64,000 nt of DNA from Glandiceps talaboti (lineage: Eukaryota > Hemichordata > Enteropneusta > Spengelidae), in the NCBI RefSeq assembly GCF_964340395.1, contig NC_135563.1:22628809-22692808 (forward strand). Direction: 5' to 3'. The notes beneath the pieces were generated by a model that saw only the letters and a list, made by a program, of their open reading frames with translations, ran no database searches and had not been told where the DNA came from. Positions 25,819 to 58,500 of this stretch are shown piece by piece; position 1 is the first letter of the stretch, and each line of letters begins with the position of its first letter. Made by a program: the position numbers and the translations under genes.

Positions 25819-27547
25819 TACCAACTTTCATTAACACATAATTAGTACACAATTACTCATCTATACATTACACTCACATCAGATGATACATATTTAAGTT
25901 TTAAACTCATTAATATATACATATATGACTACTACTGATCATCTCAGGTATGCAATCTCAGAGCACAGGAACAAGAACAATGTCTGCAATCATATAGTAC
26001 AAGAAAACCCGAAAAATATTATTCTTTGTTTTTATAAACTATTTATTCATAAAACAAACATAATTTCCACATCAAAACAATATTTATATGTATAATAAAG
26101 TATATATGCACAGTATGAAATAATATAAACATGAACTTTTTATGAATATTTAGAACACAGATGTATAAAAATACTTGTAATATAATAGCTGAGGGTGAAT
26201 AAACTTTCACAGCAATAGTGTGTTAAATATAGTTTTATATAGTGATCAATCAATTTACACATCAATGCACACAGTATGGTGCATGTACTGTGGTCTCAAC
26301 AGGAAACTTCTAATAGGAGACAGGCTATGTCAAAAGAATTTTTCAAATTCCAGAGTAGAGAAATTTAAAATCCATTACCTGTGTTTATGTTTTCATATAA
26401 ATCTGATTTCCTTTCTCTTTTTGCATTTAGATATGAACAGAAAGTGCTCTGATCAAAGTTAGAAAGAACACCCCCCCCCCCCCCCCCATAGCCTACTCCA
26501 TTATCTTCTTTTACACTGGTAAATCATCAACACACTTAATCTTACTGGATCAAAAAAGTCTTTAATTTTTCCTGGGAGGAGGGGGAGGAAGGACGAATAT
26601 GTTGGAACTATATTTGGACTTCTCAATCTGTTTTCTTTTTACACTTTCTTTGTTAAAAATTCTGAGGTTTGTTTTGAGTAATAACTTATTCGGACAGCCA
26701 GACACATCAGGAAGTGGTGGTCAGAAGTAATGTCTCTGAAATGGGAGACACTTTCTGATAGTATAAATTGGACGGAGTTTGTGGTACCACAACTATTGAA
26801 AGAATTTAACGGCTAATCTGTCATGCATTGAGAAAAACAACATCTTGAAGTGTTTTCATTTACTTACACAGCAATCCTACATCTATCATTTCAAGAAATT
26901 TAAACCTTGTAGGAAACACGAGAATAACAGACTGGAAGTTTGTCTCTAGTAGGGAGAATAGCTGCCTCAGGCTTATCATAGATGTCTAGTCAGGTGAAAT
27001 CTAATAGTGTGCATATATACAGTTCAATCCAATGTACAACTAGGTATCAGTCATAAACATACATGTTTAAGTTTGGAAAACATGGCTCTGCAAAGTAGAT
27101 AGTATCATACCAATTGTTAGCCTGCTATGAAGCACTTGTGGAATTTAAATTTATGTACTGGCAGAAAAACTATCAGATGATGTTGACATTTCAAGATGTT
27201 GCTGTCCCTCCTAGGTGTGAAAGAAAGAGTTTCCTGGTTAAATAGCAGGAATGGGGAAGGTACTCTTAAAGTATGTAGAAATTTTATGAAATATAGAAAC
27301 ACACAATCTCAATTGCTAGAGGGCACTGTTCACTAGAAAGGCCTATTTGGAATCACAGTCCTTCTGTCACGGTATCATCATATCACCTTACGCATTATCA
27401 TTTACTAATATACAGAGGAACTGTGTTGGAATACTTGTACAGACTGAATTCAGCCCAAAATAAGCTTGTGATTAACTGTTGGATTCCACCAGCAGTGAGA
27501 ACTATTTTAAAGTTTATGTGTTTTCTTTCAGTTGTTGTTATGATTCT

Positions 27548-46211
<18,664 letters not shown>

Positions 46212-46522
46212 CTTGGCTTGAAAGAGCTCAACTCGTCTTACAATGTAAATTATTAGTTGGACTTTGCTGATTTTATGAAATGGACGGAGAGTTCGCGGAA
46301 TCTGCTATTTTGGACGGAAAATTTGGAAAAACGATCCCCAAGTGTTGCTATAAACATAGCAGTGCGCCCTCTTTATCGGGTCATGACCTCTAACCGGAAG
46401 TGAAATTTGATTGCTGGGAATTATAAATTTTAACATGGCTGACAGAGAGAAACACCAAGGAAAATAACACAAAAATTATAATGTTTGACTTGAAAGCACC
46501 AATCTAGACAAAGCCAACCACT
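46212..46522. promoter_or_regulatory. Divergent promoter shared by huntingtin and the TSNAXIP1-like gene
   Basis: The two start codons are 311 bp apart, head to head. The interval has more CpG than its flanks and a consensus ETS/GABP site (ACCGGAAGT, 46393-46401). A TTATAAAT sequence lies at 46421-46428. This fits a compact bidirectional promoter of the housekeeping type; transcription starts were not determined. Confidence 0.6.
46435..46507 (+). promoter_or_regulatory. Two short upstream ORFs ahead of huntingtin
   Basis: uORF1 (46435-46467) encodes MADREKHQGK and uORF2 (46481-46507) encodes MFDLKAPI. Both end before the main ATG at 46523. Human huntingtin mRNA also carries a translational uORF, from memory of the literature. 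Whether these are in the transcript depends on the start site; a TATA-like sequence at 46421 could place it downstream of uORF1. Confidence 0.4.
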
Positions 46523-49500
46523 ATGGCAAATATGGAGAAGTTGGTAAAGGCCTTTGAGGCCCTGAAAGTGTTTCAGCAAGGTAGTGCAAGTCCCGATGAA
46601 AGTGGACAACCTACGGGGCCAGTCATCGCACCTGGAGTAGTCGGGCCTGCAAAGTGAGTAAAACGATCGGAGATTATTTTGTTCGAACAATGCCTGTATC
46701 AGCATCCAATAGATTGTATTATAAAATAAATCTGAAATAATAAACTAATTGATATATATGATATCTGAAATACTGCCTTCACTATTTCCGTGATCGTACT
46801 GTCAAAAAAAATCAAGATATCGAGATCGGTAAATAAACCCTAGTCCAGACACTTCCTGTATTGATGTGACGTCAGTGAAAGTGTTTACATGACAAATATT
46901 CAATATAATTGCATTACCTATATTACATTATTAATATATTCATCGATTTTTCATCCTACTTGGCATTTTATTTAATAACTTTATATGACATTGCCACAAC
47001 AAATATGTAATGGTAACGAATATCAAAATCCAGAGAATCCACATGAATAATTACACTGGCACAATACACTAGTCACTACGTCTTATATAAGTTTAATATT
47101 TTTAGTACTTAAATTATATAATTCATATTCTCAGACTTACTTATTAATTACTTGAATGAGTAGCTGTATAAATTTTTTTCATACATTTATGCATTGAATT
47201 TGATAATGACTACTTGTCTAATCCTGCATGTATTAAAATCAGAATGAAAGCTACTCTAGCTGTCACTGGAGATTGCTTTCTTGATCTAACAACCAACAAT
47301 ACCTTCACTGAAAATTGTTGAAATATCAATAATCAGACATTGTATGTGTTAGTTAGAGGTTGATTTTATCCATAAGTAGCACAGTAGCAGGTTGAAATCA
47401 TTGCATTTGGGATGGTAATTTTTAGCATATCACATGTATGTGTACAGTTACACAATGCATTTACCAACAGATTCAATACTGTTCTGGGTGTTTTATATTA
47501 CCAATAATATGTTGTTACATCTAACAAAACAGTATTAACCCCCCCCCCCCCCCCCCAACAAAAGAACAACAAAAAAGAAACAAAAAAAAACCCAGTCCAC
47601 TTGCAGCTAGTGCAGTTTTAAGGGGAGACAGAGCAAGGAAATGTCGTATGATAATAATATCCTTGTATCATGCAAATTTTATGACTTCATTGTTAGTTGA
47701 ATGTTATATTTTTTATTTACATTACAGAAAGAAGGAAACTGTGATCACTAAGAAAGATAGAGTTTCTCATTTGACAATTATTGCTGATGCAATGTGTACA
47801 CAGACATTCAGGTGTGTATGAAATGGAAACTTATAAGAAAAAAATATGAATTTATCTTTTCTGTTTGAATGACAAGGACATTTTTGTGTTTGTGATGTGT
47901 TTTACTTGAAGACTTTTGATGTTGTATATCCAAAAAACAGCTGTTGTCTAATATATATCAGTTTACTAAGAGTTATATACGATAGAAAATACACATACTA
48001 GTAAAAACCTTTGTTTCTTATGTTAAACTATATGTTAGAATAGATGTATTAAGGTCTCTAACCCTTGGAATATTTAGAGAGTGGTTAGATGATAAAATTT
48101 AAAATTATTTCAAATGTACAATTGTTACATTTTATGGATAACAATGGTGAAATATATTCAGATTTTGGTAGATTTTATGTACTTATTAGTAAATTACCCC
48201 TAAAACACACTGTACATAGTATTTGGTGTTCGTAAACACACTGTACATAGCATTTGGTGTTTATAGATGACAAGGCTGAAAACTAATCAATATCAAAACT
48301 TCTCTAGTATTTTTTGCCAGAAAACATCCCTATGATCTGCATTCAATGATGTACATGTAGTATCATACATGATGCAAATATTGGTCTTCTATGGGTTTAT
48401 GCAGCTAATTATTTTTTTCATCTATTTTAAACTAAAACAGAACTATGGCAGATTTCCCTAAATTTTTGGGAATCTCTATGGAAACATTCTTGATAGCATG
48501 TGATGATCCAGAGCCCGATGTTAGAATGAGTGCAGATGAATGCTTGAACCGAACCATCAAGGTTAGATATGTGTTATCTCTTTGTCACTTGAACTGAACC
48601 ATCAAGGTTAGGTGTTATCTCTTTGTCACTTAATTCTCACAGTTTTTAGTTTAAGGTGCTAAGTCCATGAACAACACTGTGTATTGAGAAAATAACATGT
48701 ATCATTATTTAGTAGAAATAATTTTCCAAATTTAGTCTTTTTTCATTGATACATGTAAGTAAACTTCATTTCTTGTAATCAAACCATCATTATAAGTTGC
48801 CTTTGCAACCTTTTCAAATACAATGTACATCATTTTATTTTGAAAGCCCCAGTACATATAATTGAAACTATTTTGTGTGTATTGTCAATTTGCTATGTTC
48901 CTAGTGAGTGCACTTTGCCATTTGAGAGTTAGATTTGGACTTGGTGTTATTGAAAAGTCAAACTGATGTGTTAAGACAATTTAGCGAATGTTTAAATGTA
49001 AATTTCACTCTTGATGTCAATGTAACACAGCTTTTAGAGAGTTCTAACTCTTGACGTCAAGCCAGTGTACACAAGTATAAATAACTAGTAGACTCAGACT
49101 GGTAATTTAACTAATTTGAAGGATTGAACTATTTCCAGTAAAATTAAAAATAAACAACAACAGTAAAAATTAATGACTTGTAGGACTTAAAATTTGATCA
49201 CATATCATTATTTATTGTTGCCATCATTATATTTATTTTGTTAATTTTTTTTAAAATTGAAAATGTAGAGTTTGCTGGAAACCAATTTGGGAAGACTTCA
49301 AGTTGAACTGTACAAGGAGATTAAGAAGGTAAAATATTATACTAGTCAAACTATAGACAATAAGTAAATGTTTACCAATTGTTTTATTTTGTTTTAATAG
49401 CCAAGTGTTACAATACATGTCAAATCATACTGCTGGACAAACATACAGAACAGTAGATTGAATGAAGTTAGACACATTTATATTCAAGCTAGGGAGTCAT

Positions 49501-52500
49501 GGTTAGGATTTAGTAGGTATGAGAAAAGAGTTAGACCCTCTAACATAAAGCTAATATCAATCACCCACCACAAATGACTATTGTTCAATATTCCCATATG
49601 TGTGTATGGCTATATGAATGTGTCCCAATCTGCTTGATATAAATACTATAGTGTCCAGAACCTAAGTATTATAAGTTTGACCCAAAACAAGGAAATTGGG
49701 GAATGACATAAAAACACTAAATATAAGTTGAGTTTATAAAATAGGGGGGAAATTATGTATGATTGTAGGAGACAGTTCATTGAATATAATTATGAGTAAT
49801 CATTAGATACGATATCACATATGACAACCAGTGAATAAATCCCTTAGGGAAAATTGCAGAACTGCAGTCAATGGAATATTACATCAGATTATGTTTGGGA
49901 GTCTAACCACATTCCTCTTTAATATCTAACACTAGAACTAAACTCCCTAGCATGACAACAAATGTCTCTATGTTGTCAGTCAGTCCACTTTCCTCTACCT
50001 CTGTCTGAATCACATATAGTTTGAATGCCACATTTTGACCCACACATGTTACAATGCAAGTCATTCAGTTGTAGATAATCAATTATTTCTGCCTCAGTGA
50101 TTTTAGTATTTTCCTGTCTGGGATATTTACTGTGTGGTTCTTCAATCTATGAATAAATTGCAGTCAATGTTCCAAATTAGTAGTATTTTAATAGACAATT
50201 AATGAACATCTTAGAAAAAATTTCCATTAACTTTTTTAGGTGAAATTGTACTTCATAAAATTTCAATTGAGATGTATCTGAAGTATTCTACATTTTGAAA
50301 ATGAGGTCATTCATAGATAAATTCATAATAGTATTAGTTGTACTGAGTTTTACCCATTATATGAATTTTTTATCTGTAATTGTAAAACTTACATTAAAAA
50401 TGCATAAAAAGAATGCAATGAATTTACCTAACTGTTAGGAATGAATACTAGAAGGTTTTATAAAAAGTAAGACTTTACTTTAAAAATCTACAGAATGGTC
50501 CGTCAAGAAGTTTACGTGCAGCTTTATGGAGATTTGCAGATCTTGCACACCTGATTAGACCTCAGAAATGTCGTCCTTATGTGGTCAATTTAGTTCCTTG
50601 TATACAAAGAATAACACGTCGACCAGAAGAAGCAGTACAGGTAAGGAATGTTCATTACAACTGAAAATGAAATTGTCAATCAAATTTGACTACACTTCAT
50701 GTAATTGTGAAATGTCATTATGTCTAGAAATAAGGGTACTAGTATCAATCATTTTTTGTTTGCAAGTCATGACTGTAAATCTGAAAGTCAGCATGTTCTA
50801 CATTCTGTGCAATTTGTGTGTACATGTATAATTTATGTGTATACATATTCATAATTATCTGATCAACTTTTGACACATGACATCAGCAAGTTGTGTTGCC
50901 ACAGTTTGATGACATTCAATTGAAGCTTATCCACGTAGGAGTTGATAAGTTCAAAGGTCATATTGTATTTTCTTCACATAAAGGGATCACTTTGTAATTT
51001 GTTTGTCCTCATTCTGTAGGAGTCACTCGGTACCTTCATGATGAAAATATTACCTGTGTTAGGGAGCTTTACAAATGACACTGAAGTTAAGGTAGGTATC
51101 CCCATTATCCCAATAATATGCAATATGGATGACTTTATCAAAAAGATATCATAACCATGAAGTATAAAAACTGAAAAGATGAGAAATACAAAATAAATGT
51201 ATAATTGATTTAGCTAGACAATTGTGTGAACAAAGCATCTATTGTATGACATGTTTACAGGTTTGTGAATTTGTATAACTATGTTTACAGGTCTGTGAAT
51301 TTGTATAACTGTGTTTACAGGTCTGTGAATTTGTATAACTATGTTTACAGGTCTGTGAATTTGTATAACTATGTTTACAGGTCTGTGAATTTGTATAACT
51401 ATGTTTACAGGTCTGTGAATTTGTATAACTGTGTTTACAGGTCTGCGAATTTGTATAACTATGTTTACAGGTCTGTGAATTTGTATAACTGTTTACAGGT
51501 CTATGAATTTGTATAACTGTTTACAGGTGTGTGAATTTGTATAACTGTGTTTACAGGTCTGTGAATTTGTATAACTATGTTTTACAGGTCTGTGAATTTG
51601 TATAACTGAGTAAAATTGAGAATTAGAAAGTTTGGGACATGTGTATATCATGCTTAGAAGTGAAATTTTCATATACATTTTAGTATATCCCTGGTATGGT
51701 ATACTATTGTAGTAATATTCACCAAAGATTAAGACTACATTGGCGAATTGTATATTATTTTATGGAGTCATTATATGAAAAACTTGGCCACTGCACATAC
51801 TGATCATATCATGTGATTATACTTGTGTACAGTTACTGTTGAAAACATTCTTGCCTAACCTGAAATCACCATCAGCTGCTACAAGGAGAACTGCTGCAAG
51901 TTCATTATCAGCTATATGTCAGCACTCTAGGAAACCTACTATGTTCTATGCTTGGCTCATCAATGTATTGCTAGGTGAGTCTCGATTCTTATCAAATCAT
52001 TGCATTAGGGTAGTACCCAATTGAATGGATGTATGAGCTTCGCCTTTTGAAGTCCTATTATGTTAATAATTTTGTCAGAAAACTGTTTTGTTTATTATAC
52101 AAAGCATAGCAATATAGGGAATTTTCATTGTTCATGTGTGTACAAGGAATATGAAATTCTTAAGTTGTGCAAATTGTAGTAAATTCAATGCATAATTAAT
52201 CATCTTAATATGAATGTTATGTTGTTTTATTTTAGTAGCCCTAGTGATTTATTGTCTTCTGGTGTGAGTGAGAATTACAAGTTAACATTGCCTTGTAATC
52301 TGTAGTGACTGACATAGGAGTGTGATTTATCTGATGTACAGGTATGGTGATACCAGTTCATGATGATAGAAAGTCTCCTGTCTTACTGGGTGTTATGTTG
52401 TCATTTAGACATGTTATACCACACTTAGCTGATCAAAATCATAAAGATCACAGTCTCAAGGGAAGTTTTGGTATAACCAGGAAAGAACAAGAGACAGGCG

Positions 52501-55500
52501 TTACCACAGATCAACTGATACAGGTGATTTGATTTCGTAATTTTACCAGCTTTTAATTTGCCAACTTTGAGTTTGGTATTATTTTCAGTCTTTATGTCTG
52601 TTTGTGTCAGTCTTTGAAAATCCATGATTCTGCATAAAATACAGTATTTTAATCTGACAAACTTGTGTCAGTAAAGGACTAAGAAGCAACAAAATCAGTA
52701 ATCAAGGAAGTTAGGAGAGGGTATGTTTTTTTTAGAGACAACCTTCAGTATCATCATGGAAAACTCCTATATTCCTGCATAAATTTGAGGCAGGCATATG
52801 ATCCAGGAAATGGGTGTGGCTTGCTCCAAAACATGTCTTGACTGGTACAACTTAGCAACACTGTATGTCAGTTTACTGATGGGCCAATGAGTCACCTAAA
52901 CACAGTCACGTCAAGGAACACATATAATGTTGACCATGTGATCAGTCAACATATGTATAGTGCTAATTCACAAATACATGTACCTAGGTGTTTAGCAAAA
53001 TAGTGTAATGTCATTACTCACATCTAAGAAATAAATCAACATCTCATTTCTTGTTGTTCTCTATCAGATTTATGAACTGTTACTGCATTATAGTCAACAT
53101 ATTGATCACAACGTTGTGACTGCATCGTTGGAGACATTACAACAATTACTGCGCACCCCTCCCCCAACACTGTTACATGTATTGCTTTCCCCACACGGAA
53201 TCAAGAGGAAATCTATATTTACAGACAGTGTACATGATGGGTTGCCCAGACAAAGCACAAGTGATGAAAACTTGGAAGGTAAGCTCACATCCATTTATCA
53301 AATGCAATATTTTATCAACTAAAGTGGAAATTGAAAGTTTTACTTATTTATCTTGTGTGTTTATATATTGATATGTAATTACAATTTTGAATGTTCTGTC
53401 CTGATTTTTATACCCATGGCAATTTGAACTTTGGCAGCAAAATTTAATTTACAATGATGTCTATGTGTATATATATCTGAAACAGATAATATCATTGTAA
53501 ACCATACATTTCTAACCCAAATATTTCAAAGAGACTGAGCTCCTCTTCAGCAGTGGTTCTCCAGTTCTGTCAAAGAAATCAAGTCCTGTCACACTGTAGA
53601 TACTGAAGATAGCAGCTGTTGTCATTTAAGATCATATTCTTGTCTTAGAATGGTATGAATATTACATTCAGCCAGCTGTTTAGAAGATGGGTGAACTAAA
53701 ATAGACATGCGCTTTGATACTGCCCTCATGTGTCAGATTGCAAATTGAGTCATTATTGTTAATCAACAAAGGAAAGTTGGAATGGTCAGGAACGTGTAAA
53801 CATTTAAATACTTGGTTTAAAATGATAACTTCAATCTTGCAGGTCAGAGTAACAGGTTACCATCAGTTGGAGGTGAAGATGAAGCTGGTTTAGAGGAACT
53901 TCAAGATGAAGCTCAACAAATAGACAAGTCACCAGGAAATCAACAAGAAAACCTTGTACCTGAGACACCTAATGATGACCTTTTGGTGACTCCACAGACT
54001 CCAAAGGAAAGCATGTATGCAAATGCATTTCCTGATGATGGAGAGGTAATATTACAACAAGAGGAAGACATGTCATCGTACTCCAACGTAGCTATCGGTG
54101 AAACCGACGATGATGCCTCCCCTGGTGGGGATGATGATGACGTGTTTGATGCATCTGGAGAAGGCAAAAATGACAGCAATGAAAACATAATGGAGACGAC
54201 AGCTCCAGTTTCTGGAATCAATAATTCTCAACAGGGTAATAGTTCCGACATTAGAGTCAGTGTGAGTCCATCAATGGACAGAGCAAGGACTCCTGACTCC
54301 AATGCATCCGCAACTCCTAAAGACACTGGAAGCATGGAACAGTTGAATATCCTCACACATTCCAGGGATAACAGTTCTGGCAGCAGCAGTGCAACATTAT
54401 CGAGTACAGCTCGGATTAGGGAAGGTGACATTGGAAGTTACATAGATAATAACATTCCACTGATACACTGTGTGAGACAGATGTGTGCATCATACTTGTT
54501 GACTGGCTACAGTAAAGGTTTGACACCAGATAGATTAGTACGCGTTAGTGTCAAAGGACTGGCTATAGCCTGTGTTGGTAATGCTCTTAATCTCTACCCA
54601 AAGGTTTTCTTTGCAAGATTATTCAACAATGATAATTCTACAGAAAAGAAAGAAGGTACGTCAAACTTGTACACTTGTTATTCAGCTATACTATACATGT
54701 ATGGCAGTTTTTGTCTTTTCCCTAGTTGGATATTCCATTTAAGACCTTTGATCATGTTTACCCCTGTAAAAATCATCAGTTTTTGTTATTTCAAAAAGAA
54801 GGTAAGATCAACCTTGAGTTCAATAGTTTTTTTTACTGGGATTCCATTCCAAAATTATGGTGTATGGTATGGAAATCTTTGTAGGTTCTACCAGATTACC
54901 CTTCTCTGTTTTCAGAGTTCACAAACCATGTACTCTCTACGCCAATTTGACACCTAGCATTTTCATCAATGTTTGATGTTCACCTATTATGATGTGGTGA
55001 CTCACAAGAAAACACAATTTTAATCATTTAGATCCACAATAGAAATGTTTGCCTTTCATCACTCTTTTCCCAAATCTTATTAAAACACTGCTCATCAGAA
55101 ATATAATATAGTGAATAAACTTGACATGCAGAGGCTACTTGCAGATGAGCAGGTTTATCAACTTGTCTTTGTGTGCAGGATATCTTGTTAACCCTTACAA
55201 TAATAAGAAAAAAAGGAACTCAAAGCAAGCATATTCATCTTCTTGTTTGAGATTTTTGACAATGTGTAATTTGAAATTGTGAATTCAAAAATTCAAACAC
55301 ATCTTACTTTCACCCTTTTCTCCACAGACGAACAGTCAATCAGAGACATTGTTTTATATATCACTCATCATGATCCCCAACTGAGGGGTAATACAGCCCT
55401 TCTGATTGGCCAGCTTATCCAAGCCATGTTGATAGAATCCAAGTACAAACCAGAGAATGGAATCAAAGCTGCCTGTGAACTCTTCCAAACAGGTAGATTA

Positions 55501-58500
55501 ATTATAGAATTTAATAATAGCAAACTGAGCAAATCATGACTCATAATTTCTGTGAAATACTAGCCTACTTGATTAATAATGCATTGATGATAACGATATT
55601 GTTAACTTTGTTCATGAAAAAATCCATGAATTTATGAAAAAAAAGTTATGGAAATATGTATCTTTTTAATGTACTAATTTTAGTTATATGTGCTAGGGGT
55701 AGTAAATATATTGGTTTCAACTTGTTGTGTTTTCAGAGCCGGTCTCTATAGAGTCATTGGTGTCTCTACTGATAACTTCCCTGGGTGATGACTTGTCTGG
55801 TGCAAGTAGGAATTTATGTGCTGCCATCAAGGTAAAGTCACATGTCAAGCTTAGCCAATAGTTGATGAGGTGAAAGGTCATTCCACCTGTGAATGGTCAT
55901 TCATTGACAAGCTCAGTTTGTACATTTCAAATACAATCATGCTGTTAATATTTTTTATTAATTTGAAAGTACAGCATGGAACTTGGGATTTCATGCAAGT
56001 TATTCAAATAAATGGTGTTGTAGGAGGAGGTCAAAGTTCATTTGATTTGTAAAGTCAAAAGGCTTGTGTATGGCTATTTGCTAGAAATTTGAAAGTTAAA
56101 TTTTAGACAAAATGACATGATGGTAAATGGAAACATATCACAGTTTGATCCTAAGAGATTCATTCAGCTTTGTTTTATACTATGAATAAAGTTTATTTTA
56201 TAACAAGCAGGAAATGTTATCTTGTCCAAATACTTCATCTAGATTTGATTTAACGTCTTCAGTGGACTGACTGTCCAATAACCATGGTGAAAACATTCAG
56301 CCATCTGATGAACTGAATCGAGTTTAGATGAAATATTTGAAGAAGGTGATATTTCTTACTTGTGATGAAATATAACCTATATTTAAAACACATTTTGATC
56401 AATACTAAAACTTTGACAAGTTGTGTTGTAAGATTTACTCAAGGTTGTCAAATGTTAAGAAATAAGAAAGTCTTTGCTATTTATTTCAGATATGTTTGCA
56501 AGACCTGTGCAATAGTGTTCATGGTGATTTGGGTTTAAAGCTGATCCTAGCACTGTTACCACTGAGTGGCAATAACTATTGGCTTGTCAAAGTCAAATTA
56601 CTAGATGTTTTAGCTTCCATTGATTTCAGGTAAACAAAATCACTACAATATCAATATTTCCTTATCAAAAAATGCAATTTTAATATTGATGAAGAGTTAT
56701 AATCATAGATTTCAATGAATTATGAGAGATTTTTTACTAGTCCAAGTCATACAGGAGATTAGCAGGTGATGTGCATATGTTCTGTCACCTTTGTGCCAGG
56801 TGTGAATGAAATTGGATATTGCATGTTTGAGAAATGGTGTATTACAGATGGATGGACAGACAGCCTACATTGATTGTAATAGCGCCCTCAAGCAGCGCAT
56901 GAAAGGGAGGTTCATGATTTTCAGACTTAATAATACACAGTTACTGTATGAAATGTTTTAGTTTTGAAGATACAGGTGTAATGATCTGTTATTATAAACA
57001 TGAAATACAAATTGATCTTAGTTGTTGTGTATAATGGTTATAGACTTATTACATGTAATGACAATGCTATGATACCAAAGGTCAACCTATACAGTTATTA
57101 CATTGTTGTTTGATTTTCTCTTAACCCTCCCCCTTCTTTTACTTTTTCAGAATTGTACATTTTCTTGAAAATACCTTCCCTGAAATTAGGAAAGGAGATC
57201 ATCATTTCTTTGGAGTAAGTATCATATTAGTTGTTTTAGCTTGATTATCATACATGACATGTCTTGTGGCACTTTTTAGATATAGATATCTCTGAAATTT
57301 ATGAATTGTATCATGTACAACCTTCAGCCTAATTAGGTTCTGTGGGCGATATGATTTGAATGCTATACTAGCGTCATCCCTAGGTTTCACTGTTCATTGT
57401 GATTTGAATCATATACAAGCTCCATCCTGATTGGTTACTGTGAGCATTGTTATTTGAATGACATAATAGCTTCATTCTTATTGGTTTGTTTGAATGGTTT
57501 GATTTGAATAATAAACAAGCTTCTTCGTGATTTGTTCTTAAATAGTAACTTAGTTATCTGTATTAGAATTAGTTTTCATCATAAATTTTCCCAATTAGTG
57601 ACACAAACAAGCAGTTCAATGAACTGGATACCATTACCTGTGTATGCCTACCTGAACCAATAATCTTCTGCAGGATAATAATTTGTATTTTTCAATTTCC
57701 AGCTTCTTCATCTACAAGAGAGAATCGTACAGCATGTACTGATCAAATTATTAGGAGATGAAGATGGTAGAGTCAGAGATGCTTCATCTAAGGCCATTGT
57801 CAAGTAAGTCATTCACTGTGAACACACTGGAAGAACCCATATGGTGAACACTAAACATACGCTGTACTTGACTTTCATTGTAGAAAGACTTCTTTCATTC
57901 TGATTCTTAAAAGCTTATAAAGAGACTTGTACTTTGAACAGTTACTTTACACTTACAGAGAAATTAGGCATGATTGCAAAAAGAAGATTACATGTGACGA
58001 CACATTTCATGTGGAACACTCTTTGCACTGCATCATGTTAACTGTAACATATATAGTTCAATGGAGTGTGTTTTATTAGACTTCAAAATGCTACCATTAG
58101 TGTCAGTTTGGTAATCTATGGTACACACATAAATATGGCACCGTAAACAACATTTTTACAAGCTAGGGGATTAGTTGAGCTCAGAGCCTGTACTTGAATG
58201 AATACTTATTATTTTTTCATTGCTTATAAGTTTGCCATCATGCATTCAGGAACTGTGTTTTCCATTCTATTTATCCTAACTCCAGGCTTGTTCCGCTGTT
58301 GTTTTATGACAAAGACCATCCCCAGTATGATCCTGTGATAGCTGCAGCCAAGGAACACACCTGTTCAAATCTAGACCCTCAACTCCATGATCAAGTTCCA
58401 TACACCAACACTCACACCACTGCCATGAAAGTTATCTCAGTGTTTCAAGATCACACAATGACGCCAGCATTCTCTGAAGAGTCAGCATTGTCCAGGGTTG

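Larger units (their letters stand above)
22051..27547. other. Intergenic region between tincar and the TSNAXIP1-like gene
   Basis: No supportable coding exon. It contains an ACATGT simple repeat (22799-22833), a C-rich run near 23970, a 251-bp foldback element with an 8-bp target duplication (23571-23837), a TTAA-flanked foldback element (25473-25818) and a poly-C run near 26469. The part left of 27547 probably includes the 3'UTR of the TSNAXIP1-like gene; a minus-strand AATAAA (TTTATT) occurs near 26041. Confidence 0.55.

Noticed and set aside
46340-46362. RFX X-box in the shared promoter
   Set aside because: GTTGCTAT and ATAGCA half-sites are present but spacing and sequence deviate too far from the X-box consensus.
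51265-51516. Repetitive 83-codon plus-strand frame
   Set aside because: It is the 30-bp intronic array in the huntingtin gene (unit equals ten codons), not a repeat protein.
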